A stretch of DNA of 6,979 nt from a bacterium (lineage in GTDB: Bacteria > Thermosulfidibacterota > Thermosulfidibacteria > Thermosulfidibacterales > Thermosulfidibacteraceae): positions 1-6,979 of the forward strand of contig JALWBK010000229.1 in assembly GCA_027037155.1 (NCBI GenBank), read 5' to 3'. The notes under the pieces are model-generated. The model searched no databases. It was not told where the DNA came from and saw nothing but the letters and a program-made list of their open reading frames with translations. Of this stretch, positions 1 to 6,543 are shown piece after piece. Position numbers and translations under genes: made by a program. Every line of letters starts with the position of its first letter. Positions within the stretch are counted from its first letter, which is position 1.

Positions 1-1132
1 CCTCAAAGTCAACCTTTACCAAAGACTTCGTCTCCACCAAGGACACAGCCATGGTACCCAACAAAACGAAAAGCAGAGCTAAAAACATAATGGCAACAGA
101 CTTGTGAATCACATCGTCAGAAAGCCTGTGTTTAAACATGACAGCATCCCTTCTATTTCTGACGGTAGAGAAAACGCTCAGAAGCACCACCACAAAGGTG
201 GTAGTCTTGATACCGCCTCCTGTACCTCCAGGGGAGGCACCAATAAACATAAGAACCATCAGCCACAGCCATGTAATCTCCTTCATTGAGCCAATATCAA
301 CGGTGTTGAATCCGGCTGTCCTCGGGGTTATGGACTGAAACAATGTGGCCAAAAACTTGCCCCTGTAAGAGAGGGGAGCAAGTACGTTGTCCCACTCAAA
401 AACCGCTATCCCCAAGGCACCCAAAACAATCAAAATGGCTGTGGTGGTGAGAGCCACCTTGGAATGAAAACTCAAGTGATTCCTGTCCTTAAACCTTCGG
501 TAGACATCGTAAAGTACCGGAAAACCGATACCTCCAGAGACGATTAGAAAGCACACCGTTAGATTAATGTCCCAAGAGTTCACGAAGCGGGAAAGGCTGT
601 CCGAGTACAAAGAAAAGCCAGCATTGCAAAAGGCGGATATAGAATGGAAGAAGGCTGAATACAGCGCCTTGGAAAAGGGAATACCGTAAGAAAGGAAGCC
701 CAGCAAAAGCAAAAAGAAGCCGATTCCCTCAATGACCGCCGTAAAGAGAAAGATGTGAATCAAAAGATGCCCCAAGGTATCCATGTCGTAGTAATTCAAA
801 GCGTCCTGAAGAATAAGCTTTCCCCTTAGGGACATTCTGTAACCAAAAGCAACGGCAAAAAAGGCAGAGAGGGTCATTATACCTAAGCCGCCAGCCTGTA
901 TGAGCAAAAGCACCACTATTTGACCAAAATGAGTCAGATACTTACCGGTATCCACCACCACCAAACCCGTAACACAGGTGGCTGATGTGGCTGTAAAAAG
1001 GGCGTTCACAAAAGACAGTCCCTTCCCATCCACCGTTGAAAAGGGAAGCATCAGCAAAAAGGCTCCAAAGAGTATGGCAGCGATGAAACTTCCAACGATG
1101 ATGCGGGATGGAGACAGGTTAGCGGTTTTCAT
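1..1132 (-). CDS. ktrB: KtrB/TrkH-family potassium uptake channel subunit (5' part, runs off the left edge)
   Basis: Ion-conducting membrane subunit of a Ktr/Trk K+ uptake system, which normally works with a cytoplasmic nucleotide-binding KtrA/TrkA ring. The 377 visible residues show three of the four pore repeats: P-loop 1 [11 protein letters not shown] (47-57), P-loop 2 [10 protein letters not shown] (164-173) and P-loop 3 [10 protein letters not shown] (267-276), each with the filter glycine. The gating-loop region [15 protein letters not shown] (299-313) follows the third repeat. The fourth repeat and the stop codon lie beyond position 1. Many hydrophobic segments fit the multi-pass fold. 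The ATG at 1132-1130 is the only reasonable start because an in-frame TGA lies two codons upstream; a GGTGAGG stretch sits immediately before it. It overlaps the end of nrdR by 14 bases, so translation is probably coupled. A ktrA/trkA partner would be expected just outside the window; this is inferred. Confidence 0.93.
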   Translation of the reverse strand, partial: MKTANLSPSRIIVGSFIAAILFGAFLLMLPFSTVDGKGLSFVNALFTATSATCVTGLVVVDTGKYLTHFGQIVVLLLIQAGGLGIMTLSAFFAVAFGYRMSLRGKLILQDALNYYDMDTLGHLLIHIFLFTAVIEGIGFFLLLLGFLSYGIPFSKALYSAFFHSISAFCNAGFSLYSDSLSRFVNSWDINLTVCFLIVSGGIGFPVLYDVYRRFKDRNHLSFHSKVALTTTAILIVLGALGIAVFEWDNVLAPLSYRGKFLATLFQSITPRTAGFNTVDIGSMKEITWLWLMVLMFIGASPGGTGGGIKTTTFVVVLLSVFSTVRNRRDAVMFKHRLSDDVIHKSVAIMFLALLFVLLGTMAVSLVETKSLVKVDFE

Positions 1133-1580
1133 CCCTCACCAGTTTTTTGAGCTCTTCCCAGAAGTCGGAGATGTCCTTGAACTGCCGATAGACAGAAGCA
1201 AATCTTACATAGGCCACCTCGTCCACCTCTTTTATCATCTCCATAACCTTCTCACCTATAACCCTCGTAGGAACCTCCCTCTCACCAAGGTTCAGGAGAA
1301 ACCTCTCAATCTCATCAACTATCGCTTCCTGCTTCTCCACACTGACAGGCCTCTTTTCAAAGGCCTTTCTGATACCCGAAAGCAGCTTATCCCTGTTGTA
1401 CGGCTCCCTTCTCCCGTCCTTTTTAACCACCATGGGCATGGTCTCATCTATCCTCTCAAAGGTTGTGAACCTTCTGCCACACACAACGCATTCCCGCCTT
1501 CTTCTTATGGAGAAGCCGTCCTTTCCTGTTCTGGTTTCCACAACCCTGGTGTTGCTGCTGAAGCAGAAGGGACACTTCAT
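1119..1580 (-). CDS. nrdR: Transcriptional repressor NrdR
   Basis: NrdR represses ribonucleotide reductase genes by binding NrdR boxes in response to ATP/dATP. The 153-residue length is typical. The N-terminal zinc ribbon has Cys3, Cys6, Cys31 and Cys34 (MKCPFC and [13 protein letters not shown]), with the basic RRRREC stretch typical of this family. From about residue 49 the ATP-cone domain begins ([20 protein letters not shown]), and it includes the [14 protein letters not shown] signature near the C-terminus. The ATG at 1580-1578 overlaps the TGA of the dCMP deaminase gene by 4 bases (ATGA), and a GAAGG lies about 8 bases upstream. No NrdR box is evident in this window, so its targets are probably elsewhere. 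The position after the deaminase, in a nucleotide-precursor gene chain, fits its role. Confidence 0.97.
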   Translation of the reverse strand: MKCPFCFSSNTRVVETRTGKDGFSIRRRRECVVCGRRFTTFERIDETMPMVVKKDGRREPYNRDKLLSGIRKAFEKRPVSVEKQEAIVDEIERFLLNLGEREVPTRVIGEKVMEMIKEVDEVAYVRFASVYRQFKDISDFWEELKKLVRDENR

Positions 1581-2023
1581 AGCCCAACCTTCACCAGCTC
1601 TATACCAGCCTCCCCCAACATATCCTCAGAGAGCTTATCCGGATAGCCTTCCACATAGTAAATTTTCTGTATACCTGCGTTTATCAGCATCTTTGAGCAA
1701 ATGATGCATGGAAAGGTGGTACAGTAGATCTCCGCTCCCTTGAGACTCACACCGTGTAGCGCGGCTTGAATAATAGCATTCTGCTCTGCATGAAGCCCCC
1801 TGCACAGCTCATGCCTCTCTCCTGAGGGCACCCCCAAGCGCTCACGCAAACAACCAACCTCAGAACAGTGGGTTATGCCAGAGGGTGGACCGTTGTAGCC
1901 CGTGGCAAGGATCCTCCTATCCTTCACCACCACCGCCCCCACCTTCCTACGGAGGCAGGTGGACCTGGAAGCCACAAGCTTCGCTATCTCTATAAAGTAC
2001 CTATCCCAGGGAGGCCTATCCAT
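1577..2023 (-). CDS. Deoxycytidylate (dCMP) deaminase, ComEB-like
   Basis: Zinc-dependent deaminase that converts dCMP to dUMP, the substrate of thymidylate synthase. The cytidine/deoxycytidylate deaminase fold is shown by the catalytic HAEQNAI motif (His78, Glu80) and PCIICSK (Cys106, Cys109), which bind the catalytic zinc. The extra Cys/His residues [10 protein letters not shown] (51-60) and HELCRG (71-76) are typical of dCMP deaminases and may bind a second zinc. GYNGPPSGI (42-50) is the usual substrate-loop sequence. The 148-residue length is normal. The ATG at 2023 overlaps the end of glyA by 8 bases, and the stop overlaps the nrdR start by 4. The link to glyA is logical, because SHMT makes the methylene-THF that thymidylate synthase uses with dUMP. 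A riboflavin-pathway or tRNA deaminase is less likely because the sequence matches the dCMP deaminase pattern throughout. Confidence 0.93.
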   Translation of the reverse strand: MDRPPWDRYFIEIAKLVASRSTCLRRKVGAVVVKDRRILATGYNGPPSGITHCSEVGCLRERLGVPSGERHELCRGLHAEQNAIIQAALHGVSLKGAEIYCTTFPCIICSKMLINAGIQKIYYVEGYPDKLSEDMLGEAGIELVKVGL

Positions 2024-3293
2024 CTACACCCTTCAGAGCGCTCTGATACTCAGAAAGCCTCTCGGGATAGAGGGGGAACCTCTCGCAAAGCTCCCTCACC
2101 TTAGAGTAAACCTCTTTCTTAACGTCCTCTTTATCTATGTTCTTGAGCACATAGGCTATCAAATCGCCTATCTCCTCCATTTCCGCCTCTTTCATACCCC
2201 TGGTGGTGAGAGCCGGTGTGCCTATCCTGATACCGCTGGTAACTGTGGGCTTTTCGGTATCAAAGGGAATCATGTTCTTGTTAACCGTTATACCAGCCTC
2301 TTCAAGGGCCTTCTCGGCTACATTTCCAGTAAGTTCAATGGGGCGCAGATCAACCAACATAAGGTGGTTATCTGTTCCACCAGAGACTATCCTCAATCCA
2401 TGGGAGGCAAGCCTTTGGGCAAGGGCTTTAGCGTTTTTCACCACCTGCTGCTGGTACCTCCTGAAATCTTCGCTCAAAGCCTCTTTCAAGGCCACCGCCT
2501 TGGCAGCTATCACGTGCATCAGCGGTCCACCTTGAATGCCAGGGAATACGGTCTTGTCAATATCTTTGGCAAACTCAGCCCTGCACATCACCATTCCGCC
2601 CCTGGGACCTCTAAGGGTCTTGTGGGTTGTTGTGGTCACAAACTCGCAGTAGGGTATGGGAGACGGATGAATCCCTGCCGCCACAAGTCCTGCTATGTGG
2701 GCAATGTCCGCCATTACGTAGGCTCCAACCTCATCGGCAATCTCCCTGAACTTATCAAACTCAATGACCCTAGGATAAGCACTGGCACCCACCACTATAA
2801 GTTTCGGCCTATGCTCCTTAGCCAACGCCCTCACCTGCTCAAAGTCTATGGTTTCGGTATCCCTTCTCACCCCGTAAAACACAACATTGTACAGCTTACC
2901 TGAGAAGTTCACCTTGGCACCGTGGGAAAGGTGTCCTCCATGGGCAAGATCCATGGCAAGGATGGTATCGCCCGGCTTCAGCACAGCCATGTAAACCGCC
3001 ATGTTGGCCTGGGTACCAGAGTGGGGCTGCACGTTCACATGCTCTGCCCCAAAGAGCCTCTTTGCCCTCTCTATTGCCAAAGTCTCCACTATATCCACAA
3101 ACTCGCAGCCACCATAATACCTTTTACCGGGATAGCCCTCGGCGTACTTGTTGGTCATTACGCAGCCCTGCGCTTCCATAACCGCGTAGCTGGCAAAGTT
3201 CTCGCTGGCTATCATCTCAAGCTTGTACTCCTGCCTCTTCAGCTCACCCAAAATGGCCTTGGCCACCTCAGGATCAACGTCCCATATCCTCAT
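2016..3293 (-). CDS. glyA: Serine hydroxymethyltransferase
   Basis: PLP-dependent cytosolic enzyme that interconverts serine plus tetrahydrofolate with glycine plus 5,10-methylene-THF, the main source of one-carbon units for purines and dTMP. The 425-residue length is full. Visible motifs are [11 protein letters not shown] (25-35), [18 protein letters not shown] (48-64), the folate-site region [10 protein letters not shown] (116-125), the cofactor-contacting [10 protein letters not shown] (194-203) and [14 protein letters not shown] (220-233), whose Lys225 should form the Schiff base with PLP. The C-terminal [14 protein letters not shown] stretch is also characteristic. The ATG at 3293 follows GGAGGGG at good spacing and overlaps the rpiB stop by 4 bases (ATGA). 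The gene is intact and sits between ribose and deoxynucleotide genes, an arrangement also known from other anaerobic bacteria. Confidence 0.98.
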   Translation of the reverse strand: MRIWDVDPEVAKAILGELKRQEYKLEMIASENFASYAVMEAQGCVMTNKYAEGYPGKRYYGGCEFVDIVETLAIERAKRLFGAEHVNVQPHSGTQANMAVYMAVLKPGDTILAMDLAHGGHLSHGAKVNFSGKLYNVVFYGVRRDTETIDFEQVRALAKEHRPKLIVVGASAYPRVIEFDKFREIADEVGAYVMADIAHIAGLVAAGIHPSPIPYCEFVTTTTHKTLRGPRGGMVMCRAEFAKDIDKTVFPGIQGGPLMHVIAAKAVALKEALSEDFRRYQQQVVKNAKALAQRLASHGLRIVSGGTDNHLMLVDLRPIELTGNVAEKALEEAGITVNKNMIPFDTEKPTVTSGIRIGTPALTTRGMKEAEMEEIGDLIAYVLKNIDKEDVKKEVYSKVRELCERFPLYPERLSEYQSALKGVDG

Positions 3294-3751
3294 GGATCCC
3301 CTCCTTCACAAATCGCCTTCTCTATCTCCAAAATCTTTCCAAGCCTTCTGGCATGTCTTCCACCCTCAAACTCCTCCTCAAACCAAACCCTCACTATCTC
3401 ACCGGCCTCTTCCTTAGAGAGCACTCTTCCGCCCATCACCAGCACATTGGCATCGTTGTGAAGGCGACTCATCTTCGCCGTGTAGGTATCGTGGCACAAA
3501 GCGGCCCTGATCCCCGGAAACCTGTTGGCCACTATGCTCATGCCTATGCCGGTCCCACAGATCAGTATTCCCCTTTGAGCCTCACCAGAAAGCACCGCCT
3601 TCACCACCTTAACGGCAAACTCAGGATAGTCCACCGAATCCTCGGAATAGGTACCAAAGTCCAGCACATTCAAGCCCATATTTGTCAAAAGCCCCTTAAC
3701 AAACTCCTTTAAACCAAAACCACCGTGGTCGGACGCCAGAGCCACCTTCAT
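3290..3751 (-). CDS. rpiB: Ribose-5-phosphate isomerase B
   Basis: RpiB interconverts ribose 5-phosphate and ribulose 5-phosphate and so supplies ribose for PRPP and nucleotides. Family hallmarks numbered from the ATG are ASDHGG (6-11), DYP (41-43), the catalytic-thiol loop [10 protein letters not shown] (64-73, Cys65), [10 protein letters not shown] (95-104, His98) and GGRH (130-133). The 153-residue length is typical. A GTG at 3754 is in frame directly before the ATG, but the AGGAGG at 3759-3764 is 7 bases from the ATG and only 4 from the GTG, so I place the start at 3751. That start shares one base with the P-II stop (TGATG). The stop overlaps glyA by 4 bases. Allose-6-phosphate isomerase is a family alternative, but the operon context favours the pentose role. 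Confidence 0.96.
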   Translation of the reverse strand: MKVALASDHGGFGLKEFVKGLLTNMGLNVLDFGTYSEDSVDYPEFAVKVVKAVLSGEAQRGILICGTGIGMSIVANRFPGIRAALCHDTYTAKMSRLHNDANVLVMGGRVLSKEEAGEIVRVWFEEEFEGGRHARRLGKILEIEKAICEGGDP

Positions 3752-4083
3752 CACAGTACCTCCTCACCCCGCTCACCGGTTCTTATCCTGACAGCATCCT
3801 CCACATCCACAACCGCAATCCACTCCTTACCCGATACCGCACCGGCACAAATGTCAACAACGGTGGCAATCACCTCATCCACCAACTCATCCGTCACCAC
3901 CGTTTCTATCTTCAGCCGTGGGGAAAAGGATGTGGCAAGGCCAAACATCTCCAGCTCTTTTCCCTGGGAAGGATCCTCAAACTTCACCTCGGTAACCACA
4001 AGCCCCCGCACACCAACCTCAGTCAGCCGCTCCCTAACCTCGTCAAGGCTGAAGGGCCTTATAACGGCAATAACCTTTTTCAT
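3751..4083 (-). CDS. Divergent P-II family signal-transduction protein
   Basis: A 110-residue P-II-like protein, which is expected to form a trimer sensing ATP/ADP and 2-oxoglutarate and to control a partner protein. The start [20 protein letters not shown] and the C-loop [14 protein letters not shown] (95-108, Arg99 and Arg101) match P-II well. The T-loop region (about residues 33-57) is not canonical: it reads [19 protein letters not shown], is about two residues shorter than in GlnB/GlnK, and the whole protein contains no tyrosine, so the Tyr51 uridylylation site is gone. The B-loop GDGK is replaced by VSGK, keeping the lysine (Lys86). It is therefore probably not modified by GlnD in the standard way, and GlnB/GlnK names would be over-specific. 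It lies between rex and rpiB rather than beside amtB or glnA. No Shine-Dalgarno sequence precedes the ATG. Confidence 0.88.
   Translation of the reverse strand: MKKVIAVIRPFSLDEVRERLTEVGVRGLVVTEVKFEDPSQGKELEMFGLATSFSPRLKIETVVTDELVDEVIATVVDICAGAVSGKEWIAVVDVEDAVRIRTGERGEEVL
3759..3764 (-). promoter_or_regulatory. Ribosome binding site deciding the rpiB start
   Basis: A perfect AGGAGG read on the minus strand, within the last codons of the P-II gene. It lies 7 bases from the rpiB ATG at 3751, and only 4 from the in-frame GTG at 3754, which favours the ATG. Confidence 0.75.
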
Positions 4084-4131
4084 AGGGTGGTGATTTAGCA
4101 GAAAAAGAGAGCTATTGCAAAAGAAGGAGGC

Positions 4132-4770
4132 TCATGCCCTCTTGGTATTCACAAAGAAGGTAAGCACCTCAAGCTCCACACCCAAATCTATATGCCTGAG
4201 CACCACATCCTTTGGAACCGTAAGCCTTACCGGTGCAAAGTTGAGTATACCCTTTATCCCAGCTCTCACCAGATCATCAACAACCTTCTGAGCCTCCGAG
4301 TAGTGAACAGCCACAATAGCTATCTTTATCTTCTTCTTTTTGATGATCTCCTGCATCCTCTCGGCAGGGTAAAGCTCACAGCCCTCGGGAACAGCGTTCT
4401 TTCTCTCTTCATCAATGACCTTATCAAAAGCAACGCTTATCCTAAACCCGTGTCTCTTAAAACCTTGATAGGAAAGGAGAGCCCTTCCAAGGTTACCTAC
4501 ACCAACAAGGGCCACCTCCCACTCTCTATCAAGCCCCATTATCCTTTTTATATCCTTCTTTAACTCTCTCACATAATAGCCAACGCCTCTGGTTCCAAAC
4601 TCCCCAAAATAGGCAAGGTCCTTTCTGATCTGAGCAGGATTTATCCCACACCTTCTACCAAGCTCGGCTGAAGAAATTACTTCAACTCCTTCTTCCTCAA
4701 GCTGTGAAAGGCACCTAAGATAGAGCGAGAGCCTTGAGATGGTAACTTCAGGTATCTTTAAACGCCTCAT
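4132..4770 (-). CDS. rex: Redox-sensing transcriptional repressor Rex
   Basis: Rex is a dimeric repressor that binds DNA when NADH is low and releases it when NADH rises, derepressing fermentation and respiration genes. The 212 residues comprise an N-terminal winged helix (about 1-80) with the recognition segment [18 protein letters not shown] (35-52) and the conserved [11 protein letters not shown] (55-65). A Rossmann NAD(H) domain follows with [13 protein letters not shown] (89-101), and later come [12 protein letters not shown] (175-186) and the C-terminal [11 protein letters not shown] (195-205) that forms the domain-swapped dimer. Length and motifs match active family members. The ATG at 4770 follows GGGGAAGG. 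It is the first gene of its transcription unit, with its own promoter and a Rex-type operator 22 bases upstream, so it very likely represses itself. 48 bases separate it from the P-II gene. Confidence 0.97.
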   Translation of the reverse strand: MRRLKIPEVTISRLSLYLRCLSQLEEEGVEVISSAELGRRCGINPAQIRKDLAYFGEFGTRGVGYYVRELKKDIKRIMGLDREWEVALVGVGNLGRALLSYQGFKRHGFRISVAFDKVIDEERKNAVPEGCELYPAERMQEIIKKKKIKIAIVAVHYSEAQKVVDDLVRAGIKGILNFAPVRLTVPKDVVLRHIDLGVELEVLTFFVNTKRA

Positions 4771-4791
4771 CAGCCTTCCCCGTCTTTATAG

Positions 4792-4809
4792 TTGTGTACA
4801 CATTCACAA
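4792..4809 (-). promoter_or_regulatory. Rex operator (ROP) in front of rex
   Basis: The + strand reads TTGTGTACACATTCACAA, an 18-base near-perfect inverted repeat of the form TTGTGwA-N4-TTCACAA. It differs from the well-known Rex consensus TTGTGAA-N4-TTCACAA at a single base (T for A in one arm). It shares its first base with the putative -10 box and covers the expected transcription start, so bound Rex should block initiation. A further TTGTGTA half-site lies directly upstream, overlapping the -10 box. Confidence 0.85.
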
Positions 4810-4838
4810 TTATACACAAAAACAAAGGGAAGGGGCAA
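4809..4838 (-). promoter_or_regulatory. Putative sigma-70-type promoter of the rex operon
   Basis: On the minus strand a perfect TATAAT occupies 4814-4809. The best -35 candidate is TTGCCC at 4838-4833 (4 of 6 matches, 18-base spacer), which lies inside the hairpin of the atpE terminator. The -10 box is convincing and the -35 is weak. Transcription would start at about 4801-4803, inside the Rex operator, leaving a leader of roughly 30 bases before rex. Confidence 0.55.
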
Positions 4839-4847
4839 CCCCTTCCC
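4818..4847 (-). terminator. Intrinsic terminator after atpE
   Basis: On the minus strand a perfect 9-base-pair stem, GGGAAGGGG and CCCCTTCCC, encloses a 3-base TTG loop (or a 5-base loop if the innermost pair opens). It is followed by TTTGTTTTT. It begins 22 bases after the atpE stop and ends the ATP synthase transcript, separating it from the rex promoter. Confidence 0.9.
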
Positions 4848-4869
4848 GCTTTAACAGAAAGAAAAATCC

Positions 4870-5232
4870 TTAGTGGCCAGCTACAAGTGCCACTGCCTTA
4901 AAGGGATCTGCAAAAAGAACAATAAGAGCTACAACCAAGGCGTAGATTGTAAGGGCCTCAATCATAGCCAGACCGATGATCATAGCAACCTGGATCTTAC
5001 CGGCTGCCTCAGGATTCCTGGCAATTCCCTCCATAGCGCCCTTAACGCTCATTCCCTGTCCCAAACCACACAGACCGGCTGCAAAACCAAGGCCCCAGCC
5101 CACAGCAATAGCAGCAAACTTCAGCATATTGAGGGCTGCGATCTTAACCTCACCCTCAGCAGCCATGGCAGGGACAGTCAGAAGCATCACACCCATCAAC
5201 AGCGCCCCGAACCTGAACAACCTCTTCAACAT
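4870..5232 (-). CDS. atpE: ATP synthase F0 subunit c, with N-terminal signal peptide
   Basis: Proteolipid of the rotating c-ring. At 120 residues it is longer than a typical c subunit of about 75-90 because of a leader: basic MLKRLFRF, a hydrophobic core and a PAMA-AEGE cleavage-type sequence (about 21-28). Mature TM1 (about 33-57) leads through GLGQG to the polar loop ARNPEA (71-76), and TM2 (about 80-108) holds the ion-binding Glu92 in AMIEALTIY. Gln59 and Tyr97 match Na+-type c subunits, but the Ser-Thr after the glutamate is replaced by Ala-Leu, so proton coupling is more likely. The start is the ATG at 5232, because AGGAGG lies 6 bases upstream; the in-frame GTG at 5238 directly abuts that site. 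The strong ribosome site suits the high c copy number. The gene follows atpB and is closed by a terminator. Confidence 0.96.
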   Translation of the reverse strand: MLKRLFRFGALLMGVMLLTVPAMAAEGEVKIAALNMLKFAAIAVGWGLGFAAGLCGLGQGMSVKGAMEGIARNPEAAGKIQVAMIIGLAMIEALTIYALVVALIVLFADPFKAVALVAGH

Positions 5233-5238
5233 CAACAC

Positions 5239-5244
5239 CCTCCT
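5239..5244 (-). promoter_or_regulatory. Strong ribosome binding site of atpE
   Basis: AAAGGAGG on the minus strand, with AGGAGG 6 bases from the ATG at 5232. It rules out the in-frame GTG at 5238, which would have zero spacing. Confidence 0.85.
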
Positions 5245-5254
5245 TTAAAAAGTA

Positions 5255-5920
5255 TTAGTGCTCTTCGGTCTCCTCCACCGCCAAAGCTATATACACAATT
5301 GAGAGCAAAGTAAACACCAGAGCCTGTACCAGACCGAAAAAGATGGAGAGGAACATAAGTGGCACAGGCACCAAAAGGGGAACAAGAGAGAACATTATTA
5401 AAGCTAACGTTTCTTCACCCATTATGTTTCCAAAAAGACGAACAGACAGCGAAAGAACTCTGGCGAAATGACCTATAGTCTCCAGAACAAACATCACTGG
5501 TGCCATAAAGGGAACGGGTCCACCAAAATGCTTGAGATAGTTAATCAACCCGTGCTTTTTAATACCCCAGTAATGGTAATAGAAAAATACCACAATGGCC
5601 GGAGCAATGGTGGTGTTCCAGTTGGAAGTGGGGGAGATAAACCCAGGCACATTACCCATCCAGTTGGATATCAAGATAAAGAGAAACAACGTGGCTATTA
5701 ACGGGACATGCGGTCTCACATCGCCCGGTATAATCCCGGCCATAAAATCGGTCATACCTTCTACATAGGACTCCATAAGATTTTGAATACCTGAAGGAAT
5801 TAAGGAAAGTTTCTTTGTGGCCAAAACCGATATAACTATCAAGAATATACTAACATACAAAGCCAAAACGACATGGAAAAACTTATGGGGCAGAGGATTC
5901 AAGATAAAAGGCTCGTACAT
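5255..5920 (-). CDS. atpB: ATP synthase F0 subunit a
   Basis: Stator subunit a, which carries the half-channels for ions across the membrane beside the c-ring. The 221 residues show the conserved helix [15 protein letters not shown] (156-170) with the essential Arg161, and the last helix [16 protein letters not shown] (196-211) with the conserved Gln199. [20 protein letters not shown] (84-103) is the usual loop between early helices. Five or six hydrophobic segments are visible, and the protein is short, as in many thermophiles and delta-type bacteria. TAGGAGG lies 7 bases before the ATG at 5920. It sits 11 bases after atpI and 22 before atpE. The b, delta and F1 subunit genes do not follow, so the enzyme is encoded at two or more loci. 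Confidence 0.97.
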   Translation of the reverse strand: MYEPFILNPLPHKFFHVVLALYVSIFLIVISVLATKKLSLIPSGIQNLMESYVEGMTDFMAGIIPGDVRPHVPLIATLFLFILISNWMGNVPGFISPTSNWNTTIAPAIVVFFYYHYWGIKKHGLINYLKHFGGPVPFMAPVMFVLETIGHFARVLSLSVRLFGNIMGEETLALIMFSLVPLLVPVPLMFLSIFFGLVQALVFTLLSIVYIALAVEETEEH

Positions 5921-5931
5921 TACCCTTCCTC

Positions 5932-6288
5932 CTAAACGTTTTTCAAGCCCTTAATATCAGTAAACGGAATAAGCATCAGCAAACTGAGTCCAAAAACAAC
6001 AGCCAAAGGATTAACAACCTTCTTAACAAAAAGCACAGCCAGAACAAAGGCTATAAATAAATATTTAAGTCCCTGTACAACCCAGAAGAACGACTTAGAC
6101 CTATACTCAGTGACGATTCTGCTGAGAATACACATCAACCAAAAATCGCCATAGGCTACGAGAACCCCAAGCAAAACACCCAAGAAAACATCAAACCTCT
6201 TCCAGAAAAGGCTGACAACTACAAATCCCAACCCCAGCAACGCGCCTCTAATCAACATTCTCTTTATTATCCCGCTGCTCTTCTGCAT
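5932..6288 (-). CDS. atpI: ATP synthase subunit I (AtpI-like membrane protein)
   Basis: A small 118-residue membrane protein with four hydrophobic segments (about 13-29, 34-56, 68-88 and 92-109), including [16 protein letters not shown]. It resembles the ATP synthase I chain family, which precedes atpB in many operons and is thought to help c-ring assembly or membrane insertion. The sequence is weakly conserved, so position next to atpB carries much of the weight. The ATG at 6288 gives the full length. A second ATG at 6258 (residue 11) would still leave all four segments. Neither has a good ribosome site, so the start is uncertain. The 5' end overlaps the -1-frame continuation of atpZ by 41 bases if 6288 is used, or 11 bases if 6258 is used. 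Confidence 0.82.
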   Translation of the reverse strand: MQKSSGIIKRMLIRGALLGLGFVVVSLFWKRFDVFLGVLLGVLVAYGDFWLMCILSRIVTEYRSKSFFWVVQGLKYLFIAFVLAVLFVKKVVNPLAVVFGLSLLMLIPFTDIKGLKNV

Positions 6289-6355
6289 CTATCTTCTTCA
6301 CTCCCCTTTTTACTTCCTTAAACACAGTTTTAAAACCCGCTATCGTCCCAAGAAG
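6248..6355 (-). other. -1-frame continuation of atpZ
   Basis: After a -1 shift at the T run the message reads [13 protein letters not shown], the expected second half of AtpZ helix 2 and its basic tail, followed by [17 protein letters not shown] and a TAG at 6250-6248. That gives 35 codons from 6355. There is no start codon or ribosome site for this part on its own. Its close fit to the family pattern is the main evidence that the break is a frameshift and not a natural stop. It overlaps the beginning of atpI. Confidence 0.75.
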
Positions 6356-6543
6356 AAAAAAAGCATCATCCCCCAAGGGGATGTGTTGAGCTCTTTATCA
6401 ATAAGCAATCCAATACCCAAGCCTATAAAGATTGATAACACAAGCTCCAACCCAACAGCACTCAAACGAACAAGCTCTTTCAAAAGACTCCCTTTCTCTT
6501 TGTCTATCTTCACTGTTCTCTCTCCGCTGCCCTTAATTAACAA
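6340..6543 (-). CDS. atpZ: AtpZ-type ATP synthase accessory protein, zero-frame ORF interrupted by a frameshift
   Basis: AtpZ is a small two-helix protein encoded upstream of atpI/atpB, implicated with AtpI in F0 assembly or cation transport. [40 protein letters not shown] and a second hydrophobic stretch match the family. The zero frame stops at TAG (6340) in the middle of the second helix, after 67 codons from a TTG at 6543. The usual LLGTIAGF ending and a charged tail are encoded in the -1 frame. The GTG at 6513 is a better start than the TTG because GGAG lies 6 bases upstream and it needs no extra residues; the TTG has only a weaker AAAGG. Read through the frameshift, the protein would be 98 residues from the TTG or 88 from the GTG, near the normal family size. 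A genuine pseudogene or a base-calling error in T7 remains possible. Confidence 0.75.
   Translation of the reverse strand: MLIKGSGERTVKIDKEKGSLLKELVRLSAVGLELVLSIFIGLGIGLLIDKELNTSPWGMMLFFFLGR
6355..6361 (-). promoter_or_regulatory. Slippery heptamer T TTT TTC in atpZ
   Basis: In the zero frame the codons are CTT TTT TTC, so the last T plus the next two codons form the canonical X XXY YYZ site for -1 slippage. Slippage here leads exactly into the conserved AtpZ C-terminal frame. The site is part of a T7 run, which could alternatively promote RNA polymerase slippage. Confidence 0.5.
6367..6383 (-). other. Hairpin just upstream of the T7 run in atpZ
   Basis: The minus strand reads CATCCCC-TTG-GGGGATG, a perfect 7-base-pair stem with a 3-base loop, followed 4 bases later by T7. 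It encodes the conserved Thr-Ser-Pro-Trp-Gly segment. It could stimulate slippage or resemble an attenuator; its effect is not known from sequence. Confidence 0.5.
6520..6523 (-). promoter_or_regulatory. Ribosome binding site supporting the atpZ GTG start
   Basis: GGAG on the minus strand, extended to GGAGAGA, lies 6 bases before the GTG at 6513-6511. It supports translation starting 10 codons after the TTG at 6543. Confidence 0.4.

Noticed and set aside
978..1646. Open frame of 222 codons on the + strand
   Set aside because: It lies antisense to ktrB, nrdR and the dCMP deaminase gene, has no ribosome site, and its translation shows low-complexity Pro/Ser-rich sequence without family motifs.
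1902..2903. Open frame of 333 codons on the + strand opposite glyA
   Set aside because: It is the complement of a clearly real, full-length glyA; its product shows no recognisable motif and reflects codon bias of the true gene.
3752..3754. GTG start for rpiB, one codon upstream of the ATG
   Set aside because: Only 4 bases from AGGAGG, whereas the ATG is 7 bases away and gives the usual [10 protein letters not shown] start.
4785..4790. TATAAA as an alternative -10 box for rex
   Set aside because: No acceptable -35 lies 16-18 bases upstream (ATAATT at that place), while TATAAT at 4814-4809 is a perfect box.
5236..5238. GTG start for atpE
   Set aside because: It directly follows AGGAGG with no spacer, so the ATG at 5232 is the workable start.
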